Below are positions 10,327 through 22,062 of a stretch of DNA of 64,000 nt, piece after piece. Source of the DNA: BCD1 sp965230565 (GTDB lineage: Bacteria > Bacteroidota > Bacteroidia > Chitinophagales > Saprospiraceae); NCBI GenBank assembly GCA_965230565.1, contig CBDDLH010000001.1, forward strand, positions 213,417 through 277,416, given 5' to 3'. How positions within the stretch are numbered: position 1 is the first letter of the stretch; each line of letters begins with the position of its first letter. The translations under genes and the position numbers were made by a program. The notes under the pieces were generated by a model that had not been told where the DNA came from, did no database searches, and saw nothing but the letters and a program-made list of their open reading frames with translations.

Positions 10327-10794
10327 ATGATTATGTCAATGATTCTTGATGATGGCTTCCAGGAAGATTCCAATTACAAACTTGTAGAAGCCAGTAAAGG
10401 AAAACGATTTGCCAATTACCTGATCGATGGATTGATTGCTCAGTTCTTTTCCTTCATTGTAGGATTGGTTCTTGGCTTTTCCGGATCCGATGAAGGCCAG
10501 TTATTTGCTTCCCTTGCCGGCATAGCCGTTTACGTCGGGTATTATATTTTGTTTGAGCACCTTAATAATGGAAGGACTATCGGGAAAATTGTTACCCGAA
10601 CAAAGGTGGTCACGGAGACAGGCTATTCTCCATCATTAGACTCCCTGATCGGTCGCTCGTTTGCCAGAATAATTCCTTTTGAAGCTTTTTCATTTCTGGG
10701 TGAAAGAAAGAACGGATGGCACGACCGATTATCCGGCACCATGGTGATCGACCTGGATGAGTCGGAATTGCCAATGGAAAATGATTTGCTTTAA
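10327..10794 (+). CDS. RDD family membrane protein
   Basis: A 155-residue protein with an RDD domain: the conserved KGKRFANYLIDGLIA motif near residue 20, a membrane segment around 35-55, a second around 60-80, and a third region after the GRTIGK motif. RDD proteins are small inner-membrane proteins, some linked to ion exchange, most without known function. The start could be 10327 or the Met codon at 10333. It lies 9 bases after the amidase gene and overlaps the convergent rnhB by 4 bases. Confidence 0.85.
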   Translation: MIMSMILDDGFQEDSNYKLVEASKGKRFANYLIDGLIAQFFSFIVGLVLGFSGSDEGQLFASLAGIAVYVGYYILFEHLNNGRTIGKIVTRTKVVTETGYSPSLDSLIGRSFARIIPFEAFSFLGERKNGWHDRLSGTMVIDLDESELPMENDLL

Positions 10795-11399
10795 GAAAAC
10801 AACTTTCCCTGCACGGGGTCCGGCAATAACCGGAAAGAACGCCGGTGATGAATACTGGCCCCGTGCAGCTGGATAGCTTTTCGGTGCGCAACGGTTGGAT
10901 ATCCTTTGTTATTTTCCCATTCGTATACGGGATAATCTTTTGCCGCAGCTTTCATAAAATCATCCCTGTAGGTTTTGGCCAAAATAGAAGCGGCAGCAAT
11001 AGAAAGGAATTTCGCGTCTCCCTTTATCACGCATTCAAACGGTATATCCTCAAACGGATTAAACCGGTTACCATCTATCAACAAGGCTTCCGGTCGTACA
11101 TCTAAGCCTTCAATGGCTCTGTGCATTGCCAAAAAGGATGCATTCAGAATATTGATCTTATCTATTTCTTTCGGATCCACCTGAGCAACGGCCCAGCTTA
11201 TCGCCATTTCTTCAATAATAGCTCTGGCTTCCACCCGCTTCCCTTCCGACAACTTCTTGGAGTCCATCACCAGGGGATGCTCAAAATCCACCGGCAGGAT
11301 CACCGCTGCCGCAAACACCGGTCCGGCAAGACACCCCCGCCCGGCTTCATCGCAGCCGGCTTCAATCACACCTTTATTGAGAAATGGTTTTAGACTCAT
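10791..11399 (-). CDS. rnhB: Ribonuclease HII
   Basis: 202 residues, normal RNase HII length. The N-terminal catalytic motif EAGCDEAGRGCLAGPV holds the Asp-Glu pair of the DEDD active site, VMDSKKLSE follows, LLIDGN supplies a third acidic residue, and AAASILAKTYRD near the middle matches the family block. It removes RNA from RNA-DNA hybrids, including single misincorporated ribonucleotides. Cytoplasmic. The C-terminal tail HHRRSFRLLPDP is typical. It is convergent with the RDD gene, overlapping by 4 bases. Confidence 0.95.
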   Translation of the reverse strand: MSLKPFLNKGVIEAGCDEAGRGCLAGPVFAAAVILPVDFEHPLVMDSKKLSEGKRVEARAIIEEMAISWAVAQVDPKEIDKINILNASFLAMHRAIEGLDVRPEALLIDGNRFNPFEDIPFECVIKGDAKFLSIAAASILAKTYRDDFMKAAAKDYPVYEWENNKGYPTVAHRKAIQLHGASIHHRRSFRLLPDPVQGKLFS

Positions 11400-11724
11400 T
11401 TTAGTTTCACATTAGCATCTGGATAGAATTACTTTCAAATTGTTCAAAAGGGCTCAAGGCATTTGAGCACATTCTCAGTGATCCCTGTGACTGCTCAGTG
11501 TTCCCTGTGGTTTTTTAATCATTATTCCCTTATTCACCGATTGGAGGATGTCTCATAAGTATATTCCTCGCAGATCACGCAGATAAACGCAGATTTAAAT
11601 TTGGAGATTAACAATTATATCAGCGAAAATCAGCGTGAAATAAAATAATATCTTGGATCAAAGCTTAGGTTTTTACTTTTGAGACAGCCTCATCTTCTAT
11701 AAATATCCACAATCATTCCCGCAT
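11400..11724. other. Intergenic region, no gene seen
   Basis: 325 bases between rnhB and kynU. Contains a repeated CTGTG(A/G)-type stretch (TGATCCCTGTGACTGCTCAGTGTTCCCTGTGG) and a run resembling the widespread CGCAGATxxACGCAGATT intergenic repeat near 11570-11600. No RNA gene or promoter could be recognised. Confidence 0.4.
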
Positions 11725-13014
11725 TCATGCATTATTCCCCTTCAACAACTCCACAAACCTATACACATCCTCATACCTATTATATAAAGGTACCGGCGCC
11801 ACACGAATCACTCCACCACCACTTCCGGAAAGATTATCTTCCCGCCAGTCAGCCACCACACCATTTTCCGTAAGGTAATCAAATAATGCCTGACCATTCT
11901 CCGGCATGAAGATGGACGCCTGACAACCACGCGCCTCCGGATCCTCCGGAGTAAGGATATGGAAATTATTTCCCTGCTGATTCAGATCCCTGATCAAAAA
12001 CTGCAAATAACTGCTCAGTCGCTCCCCTTTCTCCCTCAAAGCAGGCATACCCGCCTCCGCAAAAATATCCAGACTCGCCTTATGCGCCGCAAAACTAAAA
12101 ATCTGGGCATTACTCAATTGCCAGCCCGCAGCCCCTTGCATGGGCACAAAACCTTTACGCATCAAAAACCGCTGGGATTCATCATGCCCCCACCAACCGG
12201 CAAATCTAATCAGGTCCGGATTGTTGCCATGTCGCTCATGCACAAATACGCCACTCGGACCACCCGGACCCGAGTTTAGATATTTATAACTGCACCATAC
12301 TGCAAAATCCACTCCCCAGTCGTGCAATTTCAAAATCACATTACCCGCAGCATGAGCCATATCAAATCCGGCAATGGCTCCCGCTTTATGAGCGGCCTCC
12401 GTAATCGCCTGAATATCGAAAAACTGACCGGTAAAATAATTGACCCCACCAAAAAGCACAAGGGCCGTTTGAGCACCTTCCTTTTCTATGGTACTTACAA
12501 TGTCCTCTGTCCTCACCCAATCTTCCCCATCCCGGGGCCCGATCTCTACAATGGTAGTTTCAGGATCATACCCGTGAAAGCGAACCTGCGATTCAATAGC
12601 ATACTGATCCGAAGGAAATTCACCCGCAGCCATGATTATTTTAAAACGCTCTGACGTCGGTCGGTAAAAACTGACCATCATCAAATGCAGATTAGTGGTC
12701 AATGTATTCATCACCACAACCTCCTCCGGTTTGGCCCCTACCACATGGGCAGTTTGCTCCTGCAGGAATTTATGGTAATACATCCAGGGAAGTTCTCCGC
12801 GAAAATGACCTTCCACTCCTTCCTTTTTCCATTGCTCCAACTCATAATCGATGGCCGTCTTTACGGACTTGGGCTGCAACCCCAACGAATTCCCACACAA
12901 ATAAAGACAATCCTTGCCCTCATGCTGAGGAATATAAAACTGCTCCCGGTAATGCCGGAGCCCGTCTTGCTCATCCATCGCCTTCGCAAAGGCAGGTCCT
13001 GTTTCAAATTGCAT
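11725..13014 (-). CDS. kynU: Kynureninase
   Basis: 429 residues, typical kynureninase length. This PLP enzyme cleaves kynurenine to anthranilate plus alanine in tryptophan breakdown or NAD synthesis. Family blocks seen: YLCGNSLGLQPK near the N-terminus, GHFRGELPWM, the NTLTTNLHLMM segment, FDMAHAAGN with the PLP-binding Asp, and WCSYKYLNSGPGG with the lysine expected to form the Schiff base. No other kyn genes are nearby, so the pathway context cannot be read here; it sits between rnhB and serC as a single gene. The start at 13014 gives the normal N-terminus. Confidence 0.95.
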   Translation of the reverse strand: MQFETGPAFAKAMDEQDGLRHYREQFYIPQHEGKDCLYLCGNSLGLQPKSVKTAIDYELEQWKKEGVEGHFRGELPWMYYHKFLQEQTAHVVGAKPEEVVVMNTLTTNLHLMMVSFYRPTSERFKIIMAAGEFPSDQYAIESQVRFHGYDPETTIVEIGPRDGEDWVRTEDIVSTIEKEGAQTALVLFGGVNYFTGQFFDIQAITEAAHKAGAIAGFDMAHAAGNVILKLHDWGVDFAVWCSYKYLNSGPGGPSGVFVHERHGNNPDLIRFAGWWGHDESQRFLMRKGFVPMQGAAGWQLSNAQIFSFAAHKASLDIFAEAGMPALREKGERLSSYLQFLIRDLNQQGNNFHILTPEDPEARGCQASIFMPENGQALFDYLTENGVVADWREDNLSGSGGGVIRVAPVPLYNRYEDVYRFVELLKGNNA

Positions 13015-13414
13015 AATCTGGTTGCTGGTTGCTGGTTTCTAGTTGCTGGTTTGACAATTTCAAATCGTTTCAAGCACCTCTCTGCCAACTGTCCACTGCT
13101 GACTGGTACTGGTTAAACCCTTCTAAATTTTAAATTCATCATTCTGCGGTTCTGCGGTTCCTTTCGGGTCCATGCCTCCGCTTCGCTTGGCACCGGGCTA
13201 TCCTCTGCGCTCCTATCCCTTGTACTGCTCCTCCGTCGCCGCCCTCCGCTAAAACCGCTCCGGCCTGAACACACCTTATCTACTCCAAGGCACTCCCTCC
13301 TTTGAAATGATATTGAGACTCGTTGAAACTTGGATCAAATGCAAATGTATCCTGGCATAAAAGCATTCATGTATTTGGAATGTTTAAGCTCCCGGATATT
13401 TTAAATGAAGACGC
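13015..13414. other. Intergenic region with CAACCAG repeat and a GC-rich block
   Basis: 400 bases between kynU and serC. Bases 13018-13052 are the reverse-complement CAACCAG repeat (GTTGCTGGTTGCTGG). Bases about 13150-13270 are much richer in GC than the surroundings and resemble other GC-rich gap fillers in this window. No gene seen. Confidence 0.5.
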
Positions 13415-14470
13415 TTAAAATGCTTTCATAACATCCACCAAAGCCCCAATACCTTCCTGCGTCATAGCATTATATATAGATGCCCGGAAACCACCAACTG
13501 ATCTGTGACCTTTCACTCCTGAACAACCAGCTTCATCACAGGCCGCCAAAAAGGCCGCACTTTTGTCATCATCCACAGGCACAAAAGTTACGTTCATCAG
13601 GGAACGGTCTTCTTTTCTGGCTACACCTTTAAAGGATGGATTGCGATCGATTTCATCATACAAAATTTTCGCCTTGGCTGCATTGTGTTTTGCCATTCCT
13701 TCAAGCCCACCATTGGCCTTCACCCATCGCATCGTAAGCATACTTACAAAAATAGGGAATACAGGAGGCGTATTGAACATAGAGCCTTTATTGATATGAG
13801 TCTCATAATTCAACATAGTAGGAATATCTCTGGTCACCTTACCCAGCATATCTTTTCTGATCACGACCAAAGTTGTTCCGGCAGGCCCCATATTTTTTTG
13901 TGCACCGGCATAGATCATTCCGAATCGGCTGATATCAATAGGTCGGCTGAAAATATCGGATGACATATCACATATCAAAGGAAGGTCGGTTTTGGGCAAT
14001 TCATGAAACTGGGTTCCAAAGATGGTATTGTTGCTGGTATAGTGTACATACTTTGCATCCACAGGAATGTCGTAATTCTTTGGGATATAGGTGAAGTTCT
14101 CATCCTCTGAGGAAGCCACCACTTTTATATCGCCAAATTTTTTAGCTTCAGCAATGGCTTTTTTGGACCAGGCCCCCGTATTAATGAAAGCGGCAGTATC
14201 ACCTTCGTTCAGGATATTCATTGCAGACATAAAAAACTGCGAACTGGCTCCTCCTGTCAAAAACAATACTTCATAATCATCATTAAGGCCAAGCAACTCT
14301 CTTACAAGACTCACCGCTTCATCCATCACCGCGGTAAATTCTTTACTTCTGTGAGAAATTTCGAGGATAGACAACCCCATGCCATTAAAATCGATGGCCG
14401 CTTCTCCTGCTTCCTGCATGACACTTTTGGGAAGAATGGCAGGTCCTGCACTAAAGTTATATTTTTTCAT
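13415..14470 (-). CDS. serC: Phosphoserine aminotransferase
   Basis: 351 residues, normal SerC length. The N-terminus KKYNFSAGPAILPKSV and the LEISHRSKEF block are diagnostic of class V phosphoserine aminotransferases. FLTGGASSQF binds PLP phosphate, DMSSDIFSRPID gives the PLP-pairing Asp, and GAQKNMGPAG contains the Schiff-base Lys. GHRSVGGFRASIYNA is the C-terminal signature. It converts 3-phosphohydroxypyruvate and glutamate to phosphoserine for serine synthesis, and probably acts in pyridoxal phosphate synthesis. serA is not adjacent. It is transcribed away from the rRNA operon. Confidence 0.96.
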   Translation of the reverse strand: MKKYNFSAGPAILPKSVMQEAGEAAIDFNGMGLSILEISHRSKEFTAVMDEAVSLVRELLGLNDDYEVLFLTGGASSQFFMSAMNILNEGDTAAFINTGAWSKKAIAEAKKFGDIKVVASSEDENFTYIPKNYDIPVDAKYVHYTSNNTIFGTQFHELPKTDLPLICDMSSDIFSRPIDISRFGMIYAGAQKNMGPAGTTLVVIRKDMLGKVTRDIPTMLNYETHINKGSMFNTPPVFPIFVSMLTMRWVKANGGLEGMAKHNAAKAKILYDEIDRNPSFKGVARKEDRSLMNVTFVPVDDDKSAAFLAACDEAGCSGVKGHRSVGGFRASIYNAMTQEGIGALVDVMKAF

Positions 14471-14550
14471 CTTTTGGTGTATTGTGTATTTGTTTAAAAA
14501 ATGGCAATTAGTAAATCTGGCAGATGATTTAAGGGGTCAAACGTTCCATG

Positions 14551-14558
14551 CAAAAATA
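14551..14558 (-). promoter_or_regulatory. Possible -7 box of serC
   Basis: On the minus strand the octamer TATTTTTG fits the Bacteroidota -7 consensus TAnnTTTG, about 80 bases upstream of the serC start. No good TTTG -33 box lies at the usual distance, so support is weak. Confidence 0.3.
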
Positions 14559-14650
14559 CTTAATTTCGACTGTATTTACTCCATAATATTTTATTCTTTT
14601 AGCTACCAGATTCAGGAAAACGAAAAAAATTAAATTTTTTTTGAGAAACA

Positions 14651-14681
14651 TTTGGATTAGGAAAATTTTAGTTTACCTTTG
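14651..14681 (+). promoter_or_regulatory. rRNA operon promoter P1
   Basis: TTTG at 14651-14654 and TACCTTTG at 14674-14681, spacer 19 bases: an exact match to the Bacteroidota housekeeping promoter (TTTG-N17-23-TAnnTTTG). The expected transcript start is near 14688, some 340 bases before 16S. Confidence 0.85.
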
Positions 14682-14768
14682 CGCCCGCTTCGAATGAGAA
14701 GCATAGTTAAATGACAATTTTCAAATAGAATTTAAATAGAATTTTTTAGAAAAATTTTAACGCTGCTA

Positions 14769-14799
14769 TTTGCATAAATTGAAAGTTGACGTATCTTTG
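14769..14799 (+). promoter_or_regulatory. rRNA operon promoter P2
   Basis: TTTG at 14769-14772 and TATCTTTG at 14792-14799, spacer again 19 bases. It is a second full consensus promoter 118 bases downstream of P1, giving tandem promoters for the rRNA operon. Confidence 0.85.
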
Positions 14800-14882
14800 C
14801 AGTCCGTCCCAAAATGAAGGGTACGGAAAAGCAATTAAAATACAAGTTGGTTTTTAAAAGTTTCGCTGGTCGAAACGCCAAT

Positions 14883-14898
14883 AAAAAGTTCATTGACA
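14883..14898 (+). promoter_or_regulatory. Leader element repeated before 16S and 23S
   Basis: The 16-mer AAAAAGTTCATTGACA occurs here and identically at 16862-16877 in the spacer, each about 100-150 bases before the next mature rRNA. It resembles the conserved GTTCTTTGACA-type motif seen in Bacteroidota rRNA leaders, probably an antitermination or processing signal (inference). Confidence 0.6.
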
Positions 14899-15029
14899 CT
14901 GTTGGAGAGGTAAGGAAAGAAACAGAGGATTAAATTAAACGCGAGCGGACCTTTTATATAAGGAAGCAAAGGATACAAACATTGAAGTAGAAGAATCCTC
15001 GTTTGCTACGGCAAACGAATAAGAACTTT

Positions 15030-16559
<1,530 letters not shown>

Positions 16560-16636
16560 AAGAGTACCTTGATGTTTACGATTTCTTTGTGCTCGTGTTT
16601 AACCCTTTTCTTTTCTTTCTCTCTCAGTGTTATATG

Positions 16637-16666
16637 ATAACTCAAGTTGAATTCAACTTGAGTTAT
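16637..16666 (+). repeat. Perfect 30-bp palindrome in the 16S-23S spacer
   Basis: Arms ATAACTCAAGTTGAA and its exact reverse complement meet with no spacer, about 78 bases after 16S. It would fold as a long hairpin in the precursor rRNA, possibly an RNase III-type processing site (inference). Confidence 0.75.
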
Positions 16667-16667
16667 T

Positions 16668-16695
16668 TACATAATTCGAATGATCGAATTATGTA
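16668..16695 (+). repeat. Second hairpin in the 16S-23S spacer
   Basis: A 12-bp perfect stem, loop ATGA (16680-16683), beginning 2 bases after the first palindrome and ending 2 bases before the tRNA-like element. The three form a compact structured block. Confidence 0.7.
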
Positions 16696-16697
16696 TA

Positions 16698-16747
16698 CAG
16701 ATATGCTAATTGGAAGCATTTCCGGTTCAAGTCCGGAATATCTGCCA
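16698..16747 (+). ncRNA. tRNA-like element without an anticodon arm
   Basis: A 7-bp acceptor stem (CAGATAT 16698-16704 with ATATCTG 16738-16744) is followed directly by CCA (16745-16747). A D-arm (GCT/AGC stem, loop AATTGGA with the GG pair) and a canonical T-arm (TCCGG, loop TTCAAGT, CCGGA; 16721-16737) stack on it, so acceptor plus T-stem total 12 bp as in real tRNA. Only about three bases lie where the anticodon arm and variable loop should be. Read with G16744 as discriminator base, the acceptor has 6 bp. It sits where most bacteria have tRNA-Ile/tRNA-Ala. It cannot decode; it may be a remnant kept as an RNase P processing site (inference). Confidence 0.75.
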
Positions 16748-16861
16748 AAATCAACCACATAGGTGGTTGAGGTACAGATCCAAGAATGGATAAGCGAATC
16801 ATGACAGATCACTGGAGTGACGTTGTGAGGACATTATTTTGGACGGGATCGGATTGTACCG

Positions 16862-16877
16862 AAAAAGTTCATTGACA
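16862..16877 (+). promoter_or_regulatory. Spacer copy of the rRNA leader element
   Basis: Identical 16-mer to 14883-14898 (AAAAAGTTCATTGACA), about 90 bases before 23S. The duplicate placement before each large rRNA suggests a shared role in antitermination or precursor processing. Confidence 0.6.
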
Positions 16878-16965
16878 AGACAGGTGAGTAAATAGAGCAA
16901 AACAAGAGCGTTTAGAGAAAATATGCTAAACGAATATTTGTGAATACAAATAGGCAAACGGCAAA

Positions 16966-19857
<2,892 letters not shown>

Positions 19858-19979
19858 TCGGAAGGTTTTCCCTAAAAGCTCTTAAGTAAGCTTTATTAAT
19901 CTCACCTGTCAATTGTCATGATATCACACATCGTGTGAAATCAAAAATATAACGTTCAGCGAAAGCTGAATAAAGATTT

Positions 19980-20089
<110 letters not shown>

Positions 20090-20105
20090 TTTTTTCTTTT
20101 TTTTT

Positions 20106-20146
20106 CAAGAGCCTTGCATCAACAAAATGCAAGGCTCTTGTTGTTT
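20106..20146 (+). terminator. rRNA operon terminator
   Basis: A perfect 14-bp stem (20106-20119 with 20127-20140), 7-base loop CAACAAA, then TTGTTT. Preceded by a T-rich stretch just after 5S. Confidence 0.85.
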
Positions 20147-20210
20147 GTAGCTGTATCAAAGCCCCAAGACGTTATCCGAATCCAACGAAATACTTCAAAA
20201 TATTCCGGTT

Positions 20211-20681
20211 ATGGAAAATAAAAGTGGTTTACTGCTCAGAATCGAACTTTTTTGGTGGCTCATAGCTGCAATCTTTTCAGCTGCCATCGTAATTCCTATT
20301 CTTTTGAAAATACCGGATTTCCCATACCTCTGGATTAACATTTTACTCGCTGTCTGCTTTGTAATGTTTACCCGTTATGTGTTTTTCCTGCGGTTTACGT
20401 TTATAGCGAAAAAACAAATTCTGAAAATAGCTCTTTTCTTCATTGCAATTCCGGTTGTCTTTTTGCTGATCCAACAAGTCAATTTTTTCCAAACTTATAT
20501 CAATGAAGGTGTCTTGATCAACGATCTTAGATCATTGCCATTTGCAGAACAAAAAGGTATCGAAAAATATATTCGAACCGAACTGCTTCTCGTAGGTACG
20601 GCAGCCGTCATTAGTGGAATTCTTTTTGGAATAAGAATGCTGGTCTCCGTTTGGAGATATAGGAATTTGGGTACTGTTTGA
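20211..20681 (+). CDS. Small polytopic membrane protein of unknown function
   Basis: 156 residues with four hydrophobic segments (about 8-30, 38-60, 70-88 and 122-145). Between the third and fourth is a polar loop containing DLRSLPFAEQKGIEKYIRTELL. No family recognised. The start ATG at 20211 follows the rRNA terminator by some 65 bases, and the stop lies 27 bases before the MATE gene, so the two may be cotranscribed. Confidence 0.7.
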   Translation: MENKSGLLLRIELFWWLIAAIFSAAIVIPILLKIPDFPYLWINILLAVCFVMFTRYVFFLRFTFIAKKQILKIALFFIAIPVVFLLIQQVNFFQTYINEGVLINDLRSLPFAEQKGIEKYIRTELLLVGTAAVISGILFGIRMLVSVWRYRNLGTV

Positions 20682-20708
20682 TTTTGTAATTAGTTGAAAA
20701 TCAAGAGT

Positions 20709-21407
20709 ATGAATAAAGAAATTCTTCGTCTTGCCATTCCGAATATTCTCAGCAATTTATCTGTTCCACTGCTAAGTTCCTTTGATACTGCCCTCATGGG
20801 ACGGTTGACGGAATTACACATTGGCGCTGTTGGTATTGGTGCCATGATCTTCAATTTCATCTACTGGAATTTTGGCTTCCTGCGCATGGGAACGACAGGA
20901 ATTACCGCCCAGGCATTTGGAAGAGAAGATAATAAAGCCATTATTGAAACCTTTGGAAGGGCGACAGTAGTTGCGGTAGTAGTAGCGGTTTTAATTTTGT
21001 TATTGCAATACCCGATCGCAGAAGGTTCCATCTTTTTAATGAACATTTCTGCAGAGCAGCGGCCTATTGTGGAAGAGTATTTTTATATCAGAGTCTGGGC
21101 AGCCCCTGCAACTATTGCCTCTTATGCTCTTTTGGGCTGGTTCTTTGGTATGCAGAATGCCATTTATCCACTGATCATCACCATTGTTGTCAATGTGGTT
21201 AACATGGCGTTGAGTTATCTGTTTGTCATGCAATTTGGCATGGAAGCTTCCGGAGTAGCATGGGGAACAGTAATTGCACAATATACAGGAGTATTACTGG
21301 CGCTTGGTTTGTTTTTTTACAAGTACAATCATTTGCTTCAACATATTCAGCGGGCAGTACTCTTGAAAAAGGAGGCCTTTCATGGAGTTTCTCAAGATCA
21401 ACAGTGA
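20709..21407 (+). CDS. MATE family efflux transporter, N-terminal part (frameshifted)
   Basis: N-terminal half of a DinF-like MATE transporter, an inner-membrane exporter of drugs or metabolites driven by a Na+ or H+ gradient. Family features: the start MNKEILRLAIPNILSNLSVPLLSSFDTALMGRL, GAVGIGAMIFNFIYW, and TTGITAQAFGR. I chose the ATG at 20709, not the TTG at 20694. The frame runs off after KKEAF near 21378 and ends in an unrelated tail. One extra base between 21365 and 21381 separates it from the next segment, which continues the same protein. Confidence 0.85.
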   Translation: MNKEILRLAIPNILSNLSVPLLSSFDTALMGRLTELHIGAVGIGAMIFNFIYWNFGFLRMGTTGITAQAFGREDNKAIIETFGRATVVAVVVAVLILLLQYPIAEGSIFLMNISAEQRPIVEEYFYIRVWAAPATIASYALLGWFFGMQNAIYPLIITIVVNVVNMALSYLFVMQFGMEASGVAWGTVIAQYTGVLLALGLFFYKYNHLLQHIQRAVLLKKEAFHGVSQDQQ

Positions 21408-22005
21408 TATTTTTATCCGTACCTTCTTTCTCACCTTTGTTTTTGGATTCTTTTACAGCCAGTCTTCCAGCGGTGGAGAAATGATCCTGGCCGTCAATGT
21501 AATTTTACTGAACTATTTGAATTGGATGTCCTATGGAGTAGATGGATTTGCCTTTGCCTCTGAGAGTCTTGTAGGTAAGTATAAAGGTATCGGCGATCCG
21601 GTGCTGTTAAAAAGGTCGATCCGCTTGTCTTTTGTGTGGGGAATGGGAATGGCCGCTCTTTTCAGCCTGGTCTACTGGGTATTTGGCGATGAAATTTTAC
21701 GATTATTTACCAATCAGGAAAACGTAATAATAGCCACAACTCCTTTCCTATTCTGGATGGTATTGTTCCCATTGTTAAGCACCGCCTGCTATATCTGGGA
21801 TGGAGTTTATATTGGCCTGACCGCATCCAGAGCAATGAGAAATACCATGTTGCTGGCCTTCATTGTTTACCTTGCTGTACATTTTACCTTTAGGGAATTA
21901 TGGGCCAATAACCATGCGATGTGGCTGGCCCTGCTGGTGTTTATGATAGCACGGGGAGGAATTCAACACCTTTTCTTTTGGAGAAAAGGTGTTGAATTGA
22001 GGTAA
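21382..22005 (+). CDS. MATE family efflux transporter, C-terminal part (frameshifted)
   Basis: Continues the MATE protein: MEFLKINSDIFIRTFFLTFVF matches the family start of the second six-helix bundle, and about six hydrophobic segments follow, including a VDGFAFASESLVGKY motif typical of DinF. With the upstream part the protein is about 430 residues, the usual MATE length. The last codons (IQHLFFWRKGVELR) lie inside a 17-bp perfect inverted repeat. Confidence 0.85.
   Translation: MEFLKINSDIFIRTFFLTFVFGFFYSQSSSGGEMILAVNVILLNYLNWMSYGVDGFAFASESLVGKYKGIGDPVLLKRSIRLSFVWGMGMAALFSLVYWVFGDEILRLFTNQENVIIATTPFLFWMVLFPLLSTACYIWDGVYIGLTASRAMRNTMLLAFIVYLAVHFTFRELWANNHAMWLALLVFMIARGGIQHLFFWRKGVELR
21960..21998 (+). 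repeat. 17-bp perfect hairpin in the 3' end of the MATE gene
   Basis: Stem 21960-21976 with 21982-21998, 5-base loop, ending 4 bases before the stop codon. There is no T-run after it. A further 8-bp hairpin (22037-22044 with 22047-22054) lies in the convergent gap. Together they may act as a bidirectional end-of-transcript structure. Confidence 0.55.
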
Positions 22006-22062
22006 TCCTTGTACTCGCCGAATTCGGCTCGTGACTGGCGGAATGAATTCCGCCGTTACGGG

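Noticed and set aside
16560..16965. Search for normal tRNA-Ile/tRNA-Ala in the 16S-23S spacer
   Set aside because: No anticodon arm or second cloverleaf is present; only the armless tRNA-like element remains.
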